Counted from the stretch's first letter, positions 1-8,292 are shown. The stretch is DNA of 64,000 nucleotides from Streptomyces sp. NBC_01142 (GCF_026341125.1 NZ_JAPEOR010000003.1:1612001-1676000), one strand, 5' to 3'. Numbers and translations: made by a program. Notes: a model not told the origin generated them from the letters alone.

Positions 1-468
1 CCACTGGCTCGCTTCGTCGACGGGTCCGGCGTTGAACGGCACCTCGCACCAGACCCACATCAGCCGGCTGCTGGCCGCGTGGTCGGCGAGCCACAGGGTG
101 AGCAGCCGTCCGACCTGGTTCGACCCGACTGTCGAGGGGTCGAGGGAGACCAGAAGTCCCGGATCGCGGCCGTCGGCGCCCCAGTGCCGCATATCCGGAT
201 CCCTGTGCAGGACGAGAGCGCCGACGAGGATGCCGTCCTCGTACAGCCCCAGGGCACCGGGCTCCCGGAGAAGGTCCCTCGTGCGGTCGGCGGAGACTGC
301 GATGCCCTGACCAGCGAGCAGGCGGGCGCGGTCTTCCGCCAGGGCCGAGGCTTCGGCGCGAGCGGCGTCGGTGTCGATCGGCAGCATCTCGTACACGGGC
401 GCGGTCGGCCGGCCGTCCGTCGGCGGCTGCCGCCGGTCGCCGTCGTTGAAGCTGCTCTGACTGCTCAT
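1..468 (-). CDS. GNAT-like acetyltransferase, C-terminus cut by window edge
   Basis: An ATG at 468 opens a frame that stays open to base 1 (156 codons), so the 3' end lies outside the window. The predicted protein has the shape of a GNAT fold: an N-terminal helix-rich stretch around residues 35-60, then a strand pair containing GILVGALVLHRDPD and the later LLTLWLADHAAS helix followed by WVWCEVP. The start overlaps the upstream regulator stop as ATGA, so it is probably the last gene of the conservon operon. The substrate cannot be inferred, and the GNAT call rests on pattern only. Confidence 0.6.
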   Translation of the reverse strand, partial: MSSQSSFNDGDRRQPPTDGRPTAPVYEMLPIDTDAARAEASALAEDRARLLAGQGIAVSADRTRDLLREPGALGLYEDGILVGALVLHRDPDMRHWGADGRDPGLLVSLDPSTVGSNQVGRLLTLWLADHAASSRLMWVWCEVPFNAGPVDEASQW

Positions 469-959
469 CGGACGGGCTCTGCCGTGGCTGTTGCTGCGGT
501 CGCGGGCTGAGAGTTCGAGGCGTCGCCAAGGAGGCCCCACGCGTGTGCCAGGCCCACCAAGTGGGCCGCGCTGCGGGCGCTCGCCTTAGCCACGACGGCG
601 TCTATCTCGGCGCGTACGTCGTCAGCTGGCACACCGATGGCATTCCCGATGTCCGCGTTGCGGGTGTGCTCGGCGATGGCCCGTATGGCGGTCATCTCAT
701 GGTTGGTGAAGGCCGGAACCGGCCCGCTGCTGGCCGGCGGGGGGACCTCCCGGGCGGTGAGGAGGGTGTGGACGAGGACGGCGCGCGAAGATCCCGGACA
801 GCCCATCTTCTTGCGGACCGCACTGAGGTGGCTGGCCACGCCGTCCACGGACAGGCAGACCTGGCCGGCGATCGCCTGGTTGGTCACGCCGTAGACGAAT
901 CGCGCGGCAGCGCGGCGCTGGTCAGCGGTGAGGGTCGTGGTGCGTAGGGCGGTGGTCAT
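465..959 (-). CDS. LuxR-type HTH DNA-binding protein
   Basis: A 164-residue protein made almost entirely of helix-turn-helix sequence. Residues about 11-72 match the GerE/LuxR C-terminal domain (LTADQRRAAARFVYGVTNQA, then SVDGVASHLSAVRKKMG). Residues about 85-145 look like a second, diverged copy of the same fold. There is no receiver or sensor domain, so input must come from a partner. It sits 105 bp downstream of the CYP154 gene on the same strand with no terminator visible between them, and overlaps the next gene by 4 nt. It is a plausible output regulator of the conservon operon, but its target is unknown. Confidence 0.75.
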   Translation of the reverse strand: MTTALRTTTLTADQRRAAARFVYGVTNQAIAGQVCLSVDGVASHLSAVRKKMGCPGSSRAVLVHTLLTAREVPPPASSGPVPAFTNHEMTAIRAIAEHTRNADIGNAIGVPADDVRAEIDAVVAKASARSAAHLVGLAHAWGLLGDASNSQPATAATATAEPVR

Positions 960-1064
960 GTGGAGTCCTGGGTCGGCGATGGTGTGATGAGGTTGCGGGG
1001 TGGTCGAGGTGCGTCGGCAAAGACGGCGGGGGTGCTGTCTCCGCCGACGCGTGAGTGTGCCGCG

Positions 1065-2300
1065 CTACGCGGCGGCGTGCAGCACGACGGGCAGCGTGGT
1101 GACATCGTTGCCGATGAAGGAGTGCTGCGGCTCGAGGTCCTCGCCATTGCGGGCCAGGGAGATCTGGGGGAACCGCTCGAACAGGGCCGGGAGCGCGACT
1201 TCGGCTTCGAGCTTGGCCAGCGGGGCGCCCAGGCAGTAGTGGATGCCGTGGCCGAAGGCCATGTGGTCTTTGTCCTCCCGGTCGATCCGGAAGGCCTCGG
1301 GGTCCTGGTGGGTCCCCGGGTCGCGGCCGTGTGCACCGAAGCCAACGATGATCGCGTCGCCTTCCTTGATGACGACGCCCTCACCGAGGTCGATGTCCTT
1401 CGTGGCGTACCGCAGGGGCAGGTACATGATCGGCGGGTGCAGCCGGAGGGCTTCCTCGATCACGTCGCGCCAGCGCGTCGGGTCGGCCAGTACCGTGGCC
1501 AGCTGGTCAGGGTGGGTGAGGAGTTCGCGGACGGCGGCGTTGATGAGGGCGACGGCGGTTTCGCTGCCGGCGCCGATCATCAGGATCAGGGTGGAGATCA
1601 GCTCGGTGTGGCTGAGCCGGTCGCCGTCTTCCTCGTGGGCGGCCAGCAGCAGGCTGGTCATGTCCTCGCCCGGGGCGGTCCGCTTGACGTCGATGAGCCG
1701 CTGCATCGCCTGGCCGAGGTCGCGCTTGGTGGCTTCGGCCTCCTCCGCGGTGACGTCCGTGGCGAGAACGGAGTCGATCACGCGGAGCATCTCGGGCCGC
1801 TGGTCGGCGGGAACTCCGAACAGGTCGCAGATCAGGCGCGTGGGTACCCGGTAGGAGAAGTGGGCCCGCAGGTCGAGGGGCGCGGTGCGGTCCTGGCGCT
1901 CCATGGCATCCAGGAGGTCGGTGACGATGGCTTGGAGGACCGGGCGCATCGCTTCGACCCGCCCGGGGGTGAAGGCGCGGCTGACCAGCTGGCGCAGGCG
2001 TTTGTGGTCGTCGCCGTCGGAGGTGAACATGCTGACGACGTCGACCCAGGCGTACAGCCACGGTATGGAGCCGGGGGTGTGTGACGGCCAGGACTTGCGA
2101 GCGTCCTTGGACATGTGGGGATGGGTGAGGAGCCGCTTGCCGACGTCTCCGCGGGTGACCGCCCATGCGATGACGTCTTCCGGCATACGGACCCGGACGG
2201 CCGGGCCGGCCGTCCGGAATTCGTCCGCCTGGGCGAACAGGCGCCGGCCGCCGCTGCTGTCGAGGATCACGGGCGCGGTCTGGGCGGGGGTGCTGGTCAC
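1065..2300 (-). CDS. Cytochrome P450, CYP154 type (conservon-associated)
   Basis: A 411-aa class I bacterial P450 starting at GTG 2300, preceded by AGGAGG at good spacing. The open frame extends further upstream, but that part overlaps the preceding gene in another frame. The I-helix (GAGSETA, about 243-249), K-helix ExxR (EEALR, about 282-286) and heme-thiolate loop FGHGIHYCLG with Cys about 356 are all intact, so it should be a functional monooxygenase needing external ferredoxin and reductase. Its GTG overlaps the stop of the CYP157-like gene (GTGA). CYP157/CYP154 pairs at the end of conservons are known in Streptomyces. Its substrate is unknown. Confidence 0.92.
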   Translation of the reverse strand: MTSTPAQTAPVILDSSGGRRLFAQADEFRTAGPAVRVRMPEDVIAWAVTRGDVGKRLLTHPHMSKDARKSWPSHTPGSIPWLYAWVDVVSMFTSDGDDHKRLRQLVSRAFTPGRVEAMRPVLQAIVTDLLDAMERQDRTAPLDLRAHFSYRVPTRLICDLFGVPADQRPEMLRVIDSVLATDVTAEEAEATKRDLGQAMQRLIDVKRTAPGEDMTSLLLAAHEEDGDRLSHTELISTLILMIGAGSETAVALINAAVRELLTHPDQLATVLADPTRWRDVIEEALRLHPPIMYLPLRYATKDIDLGEGVVIKEGDAIIVGFGAHGRDPGTHQDPEAFRIDREDKDHMAFGHGIHYCLGAPLAKLEAEVALPALFERFPQISLARNGEDLEPQHSFIGNDVTTLPVVLHAAA

Positions 2301-3547
2301 GAAGAGCCTCCTGCGAGTGCGTTGACGGGAAGGCGGTCTGGGGACTTGGGGCGGAACCGGACGGGCAGCGTCTGCGGACACTGGTGGAAAGGGCCGTGAC
2401 GCAGAAGGGGTTTTGGGCCGGGGCTGGTCAGCTCCATGTCCCAGAGCTGGTCCAGGACGGTCTCGACGCCGGTCTGCACGATCGTGGTGGCCTGGGAGAT
2501 CGCGGGGCAGCGGTGCGGGCCGGCCGACCAGGCGAGGTGGCTGCGGTTGTCGTAGCCGAGGTCCTTCGGCAGTGCCGGATCCGTGTTTGCGGCGGCGTGG
2601 GAGATGAGGACCGGAACCCCGGCCGGCACGTACGCGCTGTGGAGGTAGGTGTCGTAGCGGGCGTAGTGGACGGAGAAGTTCGCCATCGGCGCGCGTTCCC
2701 ACAGTGCCTTCTCCAGGGCGCGGCGCACGGTGAGGGTTCCGGCGGCGAGGTCCCCGGCGTACTCGTCGTCACGCAGGAGCAGGTACAGGGTCCAGGCGGT
2801 GCAGGCGGCGACGGGGATGATGCCGGCGCCGACGGCGCAGAAGAGCTGGTTGGTTGCCTCCTGGTCCGTGAGTTCGGCGGCGTGGTTGATCATCCAGGAG
2901 GTGAGGTCCTGGCCGGGCTGGGCGCGGCGGAGCTGGATGAGCTCGAAGAGGAGCCCCGCGAAGTCGGCTGCGCCCTTGGCGGCTTCGGGACCGGCGCTGA
3001 TGAGGTCCTGGCAGGCGCGCACCATGCGGCTGGTCTTCTCGGGTGGGCATCCGAGGAGTTCGGCGAATACCAGCATGGGCAGGATGTCGGCGAAGTCGCT
3101 CATCAGGTCGGCCCGACCTTGGCCGATGATGCGGGCGATCAGGGTCAGGGCGCTGCGCTGGGTGATCTCCCTCAGCCGGTGAGGGCTGATGCGGGCGATG
3201 CAGTTGTCCATCGCCCAGCGCAGGCGGGCGTGTTCCTGTCCGTCGGTGTAGAGGACGGAGGGGCGCCAGGCCATCATGCCCAGCACCGGGCTGTCCTCGG
3301 GGATGTCGCCGTTGGCCAGGGCGGCCCAGCGGCGGGAGTCCTTGGAGTAAGTGCTCGTGTCGTTCAGAAGGGTGATAGCGGCGCGGTGCTGGGTGACGAC
3401 CAGAGCGTGGACCCCGGGCGCGATCTCGGCCCAGCCGGCCGGGCCCTGGGCGCGCAGTTGCTCGTAGACGGCTTGGGGCTGGGTGGCGAAGGCGGCCCCG
3501 TGCAGCATGGGGCAGCCGCTTACGGAGAGCGGGGGCGGCGTGGTCAC
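2297..3547 (-). CDS. cvnE: Cytochrome P450-like protein lacking ExxR, CYP157 type
   Basis: A 416-aa P450 fold starting at GTG 3547, which overlaps the GTPase stop as GTGA. The heme loop is divergent but keeps the Cys (SAGPHRCP, Cys about 347). The I-helix lacks the usual acid/Thr pair. The K-helix reads ALEKALWERAP, so the ExxR Arg is replaced. Loss of ExxR is the published hallmark of the Streptomyces CYP157 family, which is encoded with CYP154 at the end of conservons; this fits exactly. It probably acts with or modulates the conservon signalling proteins, but whether it is catalytic is unknown. Confidence 0.88.
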   Translation of the reverse strand: MTTPPPLSVSGCPMLHGAAFATQPQAVYEQLRAQGPAGWAEIAPGVHALVVTQHRAAITLLNDTSTYSKDSRRWAALANGDIPEDSPVLGMMAWRPSVLYTDGQEHARLRWAMDNCIARISPHRLREITQRSALTLIARIIGQGRADLMSDFADILPMLVFAELLGCPPEKTSRMVRACQDLISAGPEAAKGAADFAGLLFELIQLRRAQPGQDLTSWMINHAAELTDQEATNQLFCAVGAGIIPVAACTAWTLYLLLRDDEYAGDLAAGTLTVRRALEKALWERAPMANFSVHYARYDTYLHSAYVPAGVPVLISHAAANTDPALPKDLGYDNRSHLAWSAGPHRCPAISQATTIVQTGVETVLDQLWDMELTSPGPKPLLRHGPFHQCPQTLPVRFRPKSPDRLPVNALAGGSS

Positions 3548-4143
3548 GAGGCGGGCTCCAGGCTGGGACGGGACAGCAGATGGGAGACGAGCGCGATCAG
3601 CGGGGTCTTCGCCGACTCCTTCTGCCGTACGTCGCATTCGACGAGGGGAGTGGAGGGGTGCAGGTCCAGGGCCTTGCGCAGCTCGGATTCGCTGTAGTGA
3701 GGGGAGGACGCGAAGGTGTTGACCGCGACCACGTAGGGCAGGTCGGCCTCTTCCATGCGACCCATGGCGTCCCAGGACTCGGTGATGCGCGCAGTGTCGA
3801 CCAGGACCACGCCGCCGAGTGCGCCCTGCATCAGCTCGTCGATCATGTAGTCGAACCTCGGCTGGCCGGGGCCGCCGAACATGTAGAGCACGATGTCGTC
3901 GGTCAGGGTGAGGCGGCCGAAGTCGAGCGCGACCGTGGTGGTGTGCTTGTCCGACAACCCCCGCAGTGTGTCCACGACTTCGCTGGCCTTCGTCATGCGT
4001 TCTTCGGTCGATGTGGGCCTGATCTCGGAGACCGCGCCGACGAACGTGGTCTTGCCGACGGCGAACGGTCCGAGCGCAACGATCTTCACCGAGTGGCTGA
4101 CACCGGGCGCCAGGTAGTTCCCCTCAGAGGTTGCTGAGCGCAT
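3544..4143 (-). CDS. cvnD: Conservon small Ras-like GTPase CvnD
   Basis: A 199-aa ATP/GTP-binding protein of the conservon type. The P-loop GPFAVGKTT sits near residue 26. The switch II region is GGPGQPRF in place of canonical DxxG, and the guanine-specificity motif is degenerate (NTFA in place of NKxD), both usual for this family. The start chosen is ATG 4143 (MRSATSEGNYL), giving normal family length and a 20-nt overlap with CvnC. In the model for S. coelicolor conservons, CvnA-D form a membrane-associated complex resembling a eukaryotic G-protein relay, with the GTPase as the switch. Confidence 0.92.
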   Translation of the reverse strand: MRSATSEGNYLAPGVSHSVKIVALGPFAVGKTTFVGAVSEIRPTSTEERMTKASEVVDTLRGLSDKHTTTVALDFGRLTLTDDIVLYMFGGPGQPRFDYMIDELMQGALGGVVLVDTARITESWDAMGRMEEADLPYVVAVNTFASSPHYSESELRKALDLHPSTPLVECDVRQKESAKTPLIALVSHLLSRPSLEPAS

Positions 4144-4480
4144 CGCGAATCCTCTCCAGCAGCTGTCTGTCGTGCTGCTGAGCGGCGGGCACAGGGTCAC
4201 GGCTGATGAGATGGCTGCTGTCGACGAGCGAGGCGACCAGCACCTTCGTCACGGCGGCCGGGAGCTGCAGGTCGGCGCTGACCTCGGCGAGCGACAGCAC
4301 GCCGGGCAGGCAGTGCTGCATTAGCCGGCGAGAGTGGGCGTCCAGGCCGTGCAGCGGTTTGGCCGGGTCGGCGATCAGGAGAGTGGCCAGGTCCAGGGTG
4401 CGGCGAGTGGGCGCGGCCCTTCCCCCGGTCGGGGTGTAGGGCCGCACCATCCCGGCGCGCCGTCGGCCGCGGGGCGTCAC
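4124..4480 (-). CDS. cvnC: Conservon DUF742 protein CvnC
   Basis: A 118-aa DUF742 family member: a basic N-terminus with VRPYTPTGGRA, then a winged-helix-like stretch (SRRLMQHCLPGVLSLAEVSA, ending with RDALSNL). It starts at GTG 4480, overlapping the CvnB stop as GTGA, and its 3' end overlaps cvnD. DUF742 proteins occur almost only between the roadblock protein and GTPase of actinobacterial conservons and are thought to bridge them or bind DNA. Length and order are canonical. Confidence 0.92.
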   Translation of the reverse strand: MTPRGRRRAGMVRPYTPTGGRAAPTRRTLDLATLLIADPAKPLHGLDAHSRRLMQHCLPGVLSLAEVSADLQLPAAVTKVLVASLVDSSHLISRDPVPAAQQHDRQLLERIRDALSNL

Positions 4481-4914
4481 GAGGCCCCGTACGCGGTCCG
4501 CTCCCGGGCGGAAAGCGCGGGAGCCAGGCCCTTGATGGCCTTGATCGTCGCTCCGGAGGCGACGGCCACCTCGGGAGCGGTCATCTCCGCGGCGACGGAT
4601 ACGGCCAGCGCCGTGTTGTGCCCAGCCCCGAAGACGAGGATGCAGCGGTGGGGCAGGTCGATGATGACCTTGCGGGGGGTGTCCTCGCCCTCGAGCGCGC
4701 CGGCGAGCTCGGCGATGGAGCGGCCGAGGGAGAAGATACTCGAGGAGCTGGCTCCGGCACGGTCGGCCACATCGCGGTGGACCCCGTCCGAGTGGGCCAG
4801 CACCATGCCGTCGGAACTGAAGAGAACGGCGTGCAGGACACCCTTCTCCCCCGTGAGCCGGTTGAGGACCCAGGACATGTCGTGGGTGTCGGCGGTGGGC
4901 TGCTGCTCAGGCAC
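4477..4914 (-). CDS. cvnB: Conservon roadblock/LC7 protein CvnB
   Basis: A 145-aa roadblock/LC7 domain protein. DMSWVLNRLTGEKGVLHAVLF followed by SSDGMVLAHSDG is the typical first strand-helix unit of the fold, and the domain ends around residue 125. The start is taken as GTG 4914, overlapping cvnA by 8 nt; the reading frame extends much further upstream, but that part is inside cvnA in another frame. In conservons this protein is the presumed regulator of the adjacent GTPase. Confidence 0.9.
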   Translation of the reverse strand: MPEQQPTADTHDMSWVLNRLTGEKGVLHAVLFSSDGMVLAHSDGVHRDVADRAGASSSSIFSLGRSIAELAGALEGEDTPRKVIIDLPHRCILVFGAGHNTALAVSVAAEMTAPEVAVASGATIKAIKGLAPALSARERTAYGAS

Positions 4915-6235
4915 GGTACTGCTCTCCTTCGGTGCGGTTGGTCTCGCTGTCGCGGATGGTCTCCGCCAGGTGGGCAAAGCCCTGCGAGAACGCCTCGGGG
5001 TCGTCCGCTGGCGCCGGTGTACTGGTGTCGATGGGGGCTGCGGGACGGGGCGAGCGCCGGCGCCGCTGCGGAAGGACCGTGCCGCCGGGCCTTTCACCGG
5101 GGCTGTCGGCGTGGTCGCTTCCCGTGGGAGGTTCTGCGGCTGTGGCGTGCCCCGCGGCCCGGGAGGCTGCTGCTCGGCGCTCGGCCTCGGTTTCCTCTTC
5201 GGTCGGGCCGTGACCGAAGAGGTCTCGCGGGATGCGCAGGACGGCCCGCACTCCGCCGTACGGGGAGGTACTGGTGACGTCGGCGGCGAAGCCGTACTCG
5301 CCGGCAAGGCGGCCGATGACGGCGAAACCGAGCTGGCGCGTGTCCTGCAGAGCCGTCACGTCCAGCACGGTGCGCTGCGACAGCTGCCGGGCGGCTTCCT
5401 CACGCTGATAGGCGTTCATGTTCAGGCCGCCGTCGTCAACGACGATGCAGTACCCGGTCTGGAACGCCTGCACTTCGACGAAGACCTTGCCGTCGGAGTA
5501 CGAGGTCGCGTTGGACAGCAGCTCCGTGAGCGTGACAGTGACCGGCTCGACGACACGCCCTTCGAGCCAGGACTCCCCGCTGCCGGGCTCGTAGGTGTAG
5601 TTCACTCGCAGATAGGCGTTGATCCGGCCCCGGGCGGATTCGACGACCTCGCCGAAGGTGCAGTCCGCACGCTGCAGCCCGGGCCACGACCCGGTCAGGA
5701 TGCGCGTGCGCTGCAGCATGTGCAGGGCCTGGGTGACCAGATGGTCGAAGCCCATCAGGCTCTGGTGGTACGCGGTTCCCTCGGGGTAGCGGTCCATCTC
5801 CTGGACGACGTTCAGCTGGCAGCGGTGAAGATGTGTCTGCGCCTCGTCGATGATGTCCCGCACCGAGGACCTCGCGGCGAGCCCGATCTGCTCCCGGGCG
5901 ATGGTGAGGGCTTCCTGGAGCAGCCCCATCACGACCTGGTGACCGTAGTCGATGGGACTGCCGCTGAGGCGATCCTGGCTGAGTCCAGGCACCGGCACGC
6001 CGCGGTGCCCGCGGGCGAGGGCATCTACCAGCGCGGGCATCCTCACCTCCGCGAAATGCTTCGACTCCGCCTCCACCGCCCTGGCGTACTCGAGCGCGGT
6101 GTCCCGCTGTTCTTCCAGCGGTTTGATCCTCGCGGTCAGGGCCCGCTTGCTACGGGCCTGCACTATGAGCCCCATTGACGTGGCGGCGAATCCGCCACTG
6201 AGCAGTGCGGTTGCTGTCACAAAGGGATCGAGCAT
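4907..6235 (-). CDS. cvnA: Conservon sensor histidine kinase-like protein CvnA
   Basis: A 442-aa nitrate/sulfonate-type sensor kinase-like protein. The N-terminus has one short hydrophobic segment (TATALLSGGFAATSMGLIV), then a coiled-coil-like helical region, then a HATPase_c domain with N-box LTELLSNATSYSD and G-boxes VVDDGGLNM and LGFAVIGRLAGEYG. No phospho-acceptor His in an H-box is obvious. The C-terminal 90 residues are Pro/Arg-rich and low complexity. It starts at ATG 6235, which shares one base with the stop of the upstream gene (TAATG). It heads the CvnA-D signalling set. Confidence 0.9.
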   Translation of the reverse strand: MLDPFVTATALLSGGFAATSMGLIVQARSKRALTARIKPLEEQRDTALEYARAVEAESKHFAEVRMPALVDALARGHRGVPVPGLSQDRLSGSPIDYGHQVVMGLLQEALTIAREQIGLAARSSVRDIIDEAQTHLHRCQLNVVQEMDRYPEGTAYHQSLMGFDHLVTQALHMLQRTRILTGSWPGLQRADCTFGEVVESARGRINAYLRVNYTYEPGSGESWLEGRVVEPVTVTLTELLSNATSYSDGKVFVEVQAFQTGYCIVVDDGGLNMNAYQREEAARQLSQRTVLDVTALQDTRQLGFAVIGRLAGEYGFAADVTSTSPYGGVRAVLRIPRDLFGHGPTEEETEAERRAAASRAAGHATAAEPPTGSDHADSPGERPGGTVLPQRRRRSPRPAAPIDTSTPAPADDPEAFSQGFAHLAETIRDSETNRTEGEQYRA

Positions 6236-6855
6236 TAGATGTCCTCGCACGAAGTGGGGGTCGACTGTGAACAGGCGGGGACACGGCCGAATCGGGGCGC
6301 CTCGGGCTGCGGCCGAAGCGATGCGAGCAACGGCAGGGCCGCGTACAGCGGCAGGGGCGCGGAGTAGACGCGGCCCTCGCTGTTGCCGAGCCGGGCCCAG
6401 TGGAGGTCCTCGGCCGGGCCGGAACTCAGCGGCGGCACGGCCAGGACTCCGCTGTCGCGGTGGTCCACGGGCCACGGCCAGTGCATGCGGTGGCCGGAGC
6501 CGGGCGGCAAGATCAGGACCCACTCGCCGTCGCGGGCTCGGGACACCGCGGCGCCCACCGGGTGGGGACGGATCCCGTCGAAGAGATCGAGGATTCGCAG
6601 GGCCGCGAGCTCAGGCATGGCCGCGGCCTCGAAGCGCTCGCCGATCTCCATCTCGAACGGAGTCCGGGCGTCCCTCGCCCCCGGGAAGAGGTCCGCGATC
6701 GTGGGCACGGTGATCATGCGGCCATCACCACCGGCACCGGGGCCCGCTGTAGTTCGTGGAGCAGCACTGCGCTTTCCACCTCCCTTGATCGACATCTGTC
6801 TGTCGGTCCCGCCGTGCTGGCCTGATCGCTGGTTCCTGTGCCGCTCGTCGCTCAC
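6235..6855 (-). CDS. Hypothetical protein coupled to the conservon
   Basis: A 206-aa protein that I do not recognise. The N-terminal 45 residues are charged and low complexity, so ATG 6718 (MITVPTIADLFPGARD) could be the real start. The GTG at 6855 gives a GTGA overlap with the upstream small ORF. The rest is a compact domain rich in Pro and Trp (ILPPGSGHRMHWPWPVDHRD). No signal peptide or membrane segment is visible. Its 1-nt overlap with cvnA says it is translated with the signalling proteins and may be a conservon cofactor. Confidence 0.72.
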   Translation of the reverse strand: MSDERHRNQRSGQHGGTDRQMSIKGGGKRSAAPRTTAGPGAGGDGRMITVPTIADLFPGARDARTPFEMEIGERFEAAAMPELAALRILDLFDGIRPHPVGAAVSRARDGEWVLILPPGSGHRMHWPWPVDHRDSGVLAVPPLSSGPAEDLHWARLGNSEGRVYSAPLPLYAALPLLASLRPQPEAPRFGRVPACSQSTPTSCEDI

Positions 6856-7043
6856 GCGTTCTCACGGCCGGTGAGGAAGAACCGGTCGATCGCGTTGGCC
6901 GTACCCGGCACCACCACGTCCCGGACGTCGACCCGTTCCAGGAGTGGCATCGCGCGCTGCGCCCCGGCCGGCCGAGGAACGCGGCTCGGCGCCACGGGTG
7001 CCTGGTGCACCGTTGGTTCGGGCCTGGCTGAGAGCTGCCCCAT
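6852..7043 (-). CDS. Small 63-aa protein at head of conservon operon
   Basis: ATG 7043 is preceded by AAGGAGAAG at good spacing, giving a 63-residue protein whose stop overlaps the next start (GTGA). The N-terminal half is rich in Pro, Ala and Arg, and the C-terminal half (LLERVDVRDVVVPGTANAID) looks structured. It does not match a family I know. Position, RBS and coupling argue that it is real. It could be a short regulatory subunit or a processed peptide. Confidence 0.65.
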   Translation of the reverse strand: MGQLSARPEPTVHQAPVAPSRVPRPAGAQRAMPLLERVDVRDVVVPGTANAIDRFFLTGRENA

Positions 7044-7147
7044 GACTTCTCCTTCTGAGGCGTGTGCGACGTGGAGGAAGTCGACGGCCCCGGTGAGCGG
7101 ACTGCGATCGACTGGTCACTGAAGGTAGAGCCCAAATGGCGAATTGG

Positions 7148-7163
7148 GTTCACCACTGTGAAC
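7148..7163. promoter_or_regulatory. Inverted repeat, candidate operator upstream of conservon operon
   Basis: Perfect 6-bp arms GTTCAC and GTGAAC separated by CACT lie about 105 bp upstream of the first gene of the conservon operon, in the gap before the P-loop kinase gene. A TTGACC hexamer on the minus strand (7185-7180) lies just upstream of it, so the repeat would overlap a -10 region. The regulator is unknown. Confidence 0.4.
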
Positions 7164-7181
7164 TCAGGTGATTCGCGCAGG

Positions 7182-7736
7182 TCAAGACGGGTGCATGGAT
7201 CGCACGCGATCAGGCTCCGGTCCGCCGCATGGCTGGTGAACCACACGATCGAGGGCGGTTGAGACGCACTGCTCAACGGGCAGCCTCGTGTCCACCACGA
7301 TCTTTGGGTCGGGGATCGGGTCCGCACTCTCTCCCCGCAGGTCGGCCGGAGGAGCCTGTACGCCCGGTGCTTCCGCCGGCCCCGCGTTCGCCCTCTCCAG
7401 AGCGACCTTCTCCGGGCAGACACACTCGACGATTTGGAGTGCGTGCCCGAGGTTGGAAGCGAAGCGACGCAGGGACCAGACGTCCCGGGCTTGGGTGAGG
7501 GGACGGCCGTCGAGCACGATGACAGCTCCCGGTGTCGTGTCGAGATGCCACGACGCGGCCTGAAGGAGCCACTCGTACAACCGGTCGTTCAGCTCGGGTG
7601 AGACCACGACCCGCTCGGGGAAAAGGACCTTCCGCAAGGCGGCCTTGTCGAGCAGGACCCCTGGTATGGCTTCGGCCAGGGCCCGAGCAAGGGTGGACTT
7701 GCCGGTGAAAGGACGGCCGCCTAAGGCGACGAGCAT
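7182..7736 (-). CDS. P-loop ATPase/kinase (AAA_33-like)
   Basis: A 184-aa protein with a Walker A motif at its N-terminus (GGRPFTGKSTLA, residues about 6-17) and a VIVLDGRPLTQ strand typical of AAA_33/zeta-toxin or small-molecule kinase folds. The start is ATG 7736, preceded by AGGAG; the open frame upstream runs through the region between genes. The C-terminal 60 residues include a charged region and VVDTRLPVEQC, a pattern seen in predicted kinases. The substrate is not identifiable. It lies 40 bp downstream of the ATP-binding gene on the same strand, so the two may be co-transcribed. Confidence 0.78.
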   Translation of the reverse strand: MLVALGGRPFTGKSTLARALAEAIPGVLLDKAALRKVLFPERVVVSPELNDRLYEWLLQAASWHLDTTPGAVIVLDGRPLTQARDVWSLRRFASNLGHALQIVECVCPEKVALERANAGPAEAPGVQAPPADLRGESADPIPDPKIVVDTRLPVEQCVSTALDRVVHQPCGGPEPDRVRSMHPS

Positions 7737-7776
7737 GCACTCTCCTGTCAGCACTGAAATCACATCTGCACCCCGG

Positions 7777-8292
7777 TCATGCCGGCTGGGGCAGCAAGTC
7801 AGGCAGCACGACCGTCCGGGGACAGCGGAAGAAGGCCCACACGCCCTTCCCGCTGCACCCCTCCCGATCTTGTCGAGGGGCTGCGGTCCAGCCGTCCGAC
7901 ACGGCGTTGACGAGAGCGAGACCGCGTCCACGGACAGCGTCCGTGGACGGCCGGATCCTCGGGATCGGGATCTCGTTGGAGTTGTCGGTCACCAAGAGCC
8001 CGAGGGCGACGTCCTTCTTGAAGGCGAGCGCAACACCGACGGCTTCCTTCTCGTCCGGCGGACGGGTTCGGCCGTGCACGACCGCGTTGGTGACCAGCTC
8101 GCTGAGCGCAAGGACGACCCGGTCGATGAGGTCATCGTCCTCGGGCAGCCCCCAGGCCACGAGCTGCCGCCGCACGAAGTGTCGAGCCTCGCCGATGTTC
8201 CTGGGTCGGCTCTCGATCTCGACAGCGACTCGCTCGATCCCGTCACCGTGCGCCAGCACCGCTATGAACTGCCTGTTGGACAAAGGCGTCAA
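7777..8292 (-). CDS. RsbW-like ATP-binding protein (anti-sigma kinase family)
   Basis: A HATPase_c_2 protein like the many orphan RsbW/SpoIIAB homologues of Streptomyces. The N-box LALSELVTNAVVHG, the VTDNSNEIP motif and the GRGLALVNAVSDGW G-box are present, and the protein ends at normal length. I place the start at TTG 8292 because GGGAGG lies 8-9 bases upstream. The frame is open to 8628, but the extra residues are low complexity. It may regulate a sigma factor or act on the divergently encoded XRE-TPR regulator, but this is inference. Confidence 0.8.
   Translation of the reverse strand: MTPLSNRQFIAVLAHGDGIERVAVEIESRPRNIGEARHFVRRQLVAWGLPEDDDLIDRVVLALSELVTNAVVHGRTRPPDEKEAVGVALAFKKDVALGLLVTDNSNEIPIPRIRPSTDAVRGRGLALVNAVSDGWTAAPRQDREGCSGKGVWAFFRCPRTVVLPDLLPQPA

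Noticed and set aside
960..2084. 374-codon plus-strand frame opposite the CYP154 gene
   Set aside because: It is antisense to a P450 with all motifs intact and has no RBS or domain pattern of its own.
2301..2702. Longer N-terminus for the CYP154 gene
   Set aside because: The extension lies inside the CYP157 gene, lacks P450 character, and GTG 2300 has an ideal RBS and GTGA overlap.
4334..6178. 614-codon plus-strand frame across the conservon
   Set aside because: It is the complement of cvnA-cvnC, which carry recognised domains and coupled starts.
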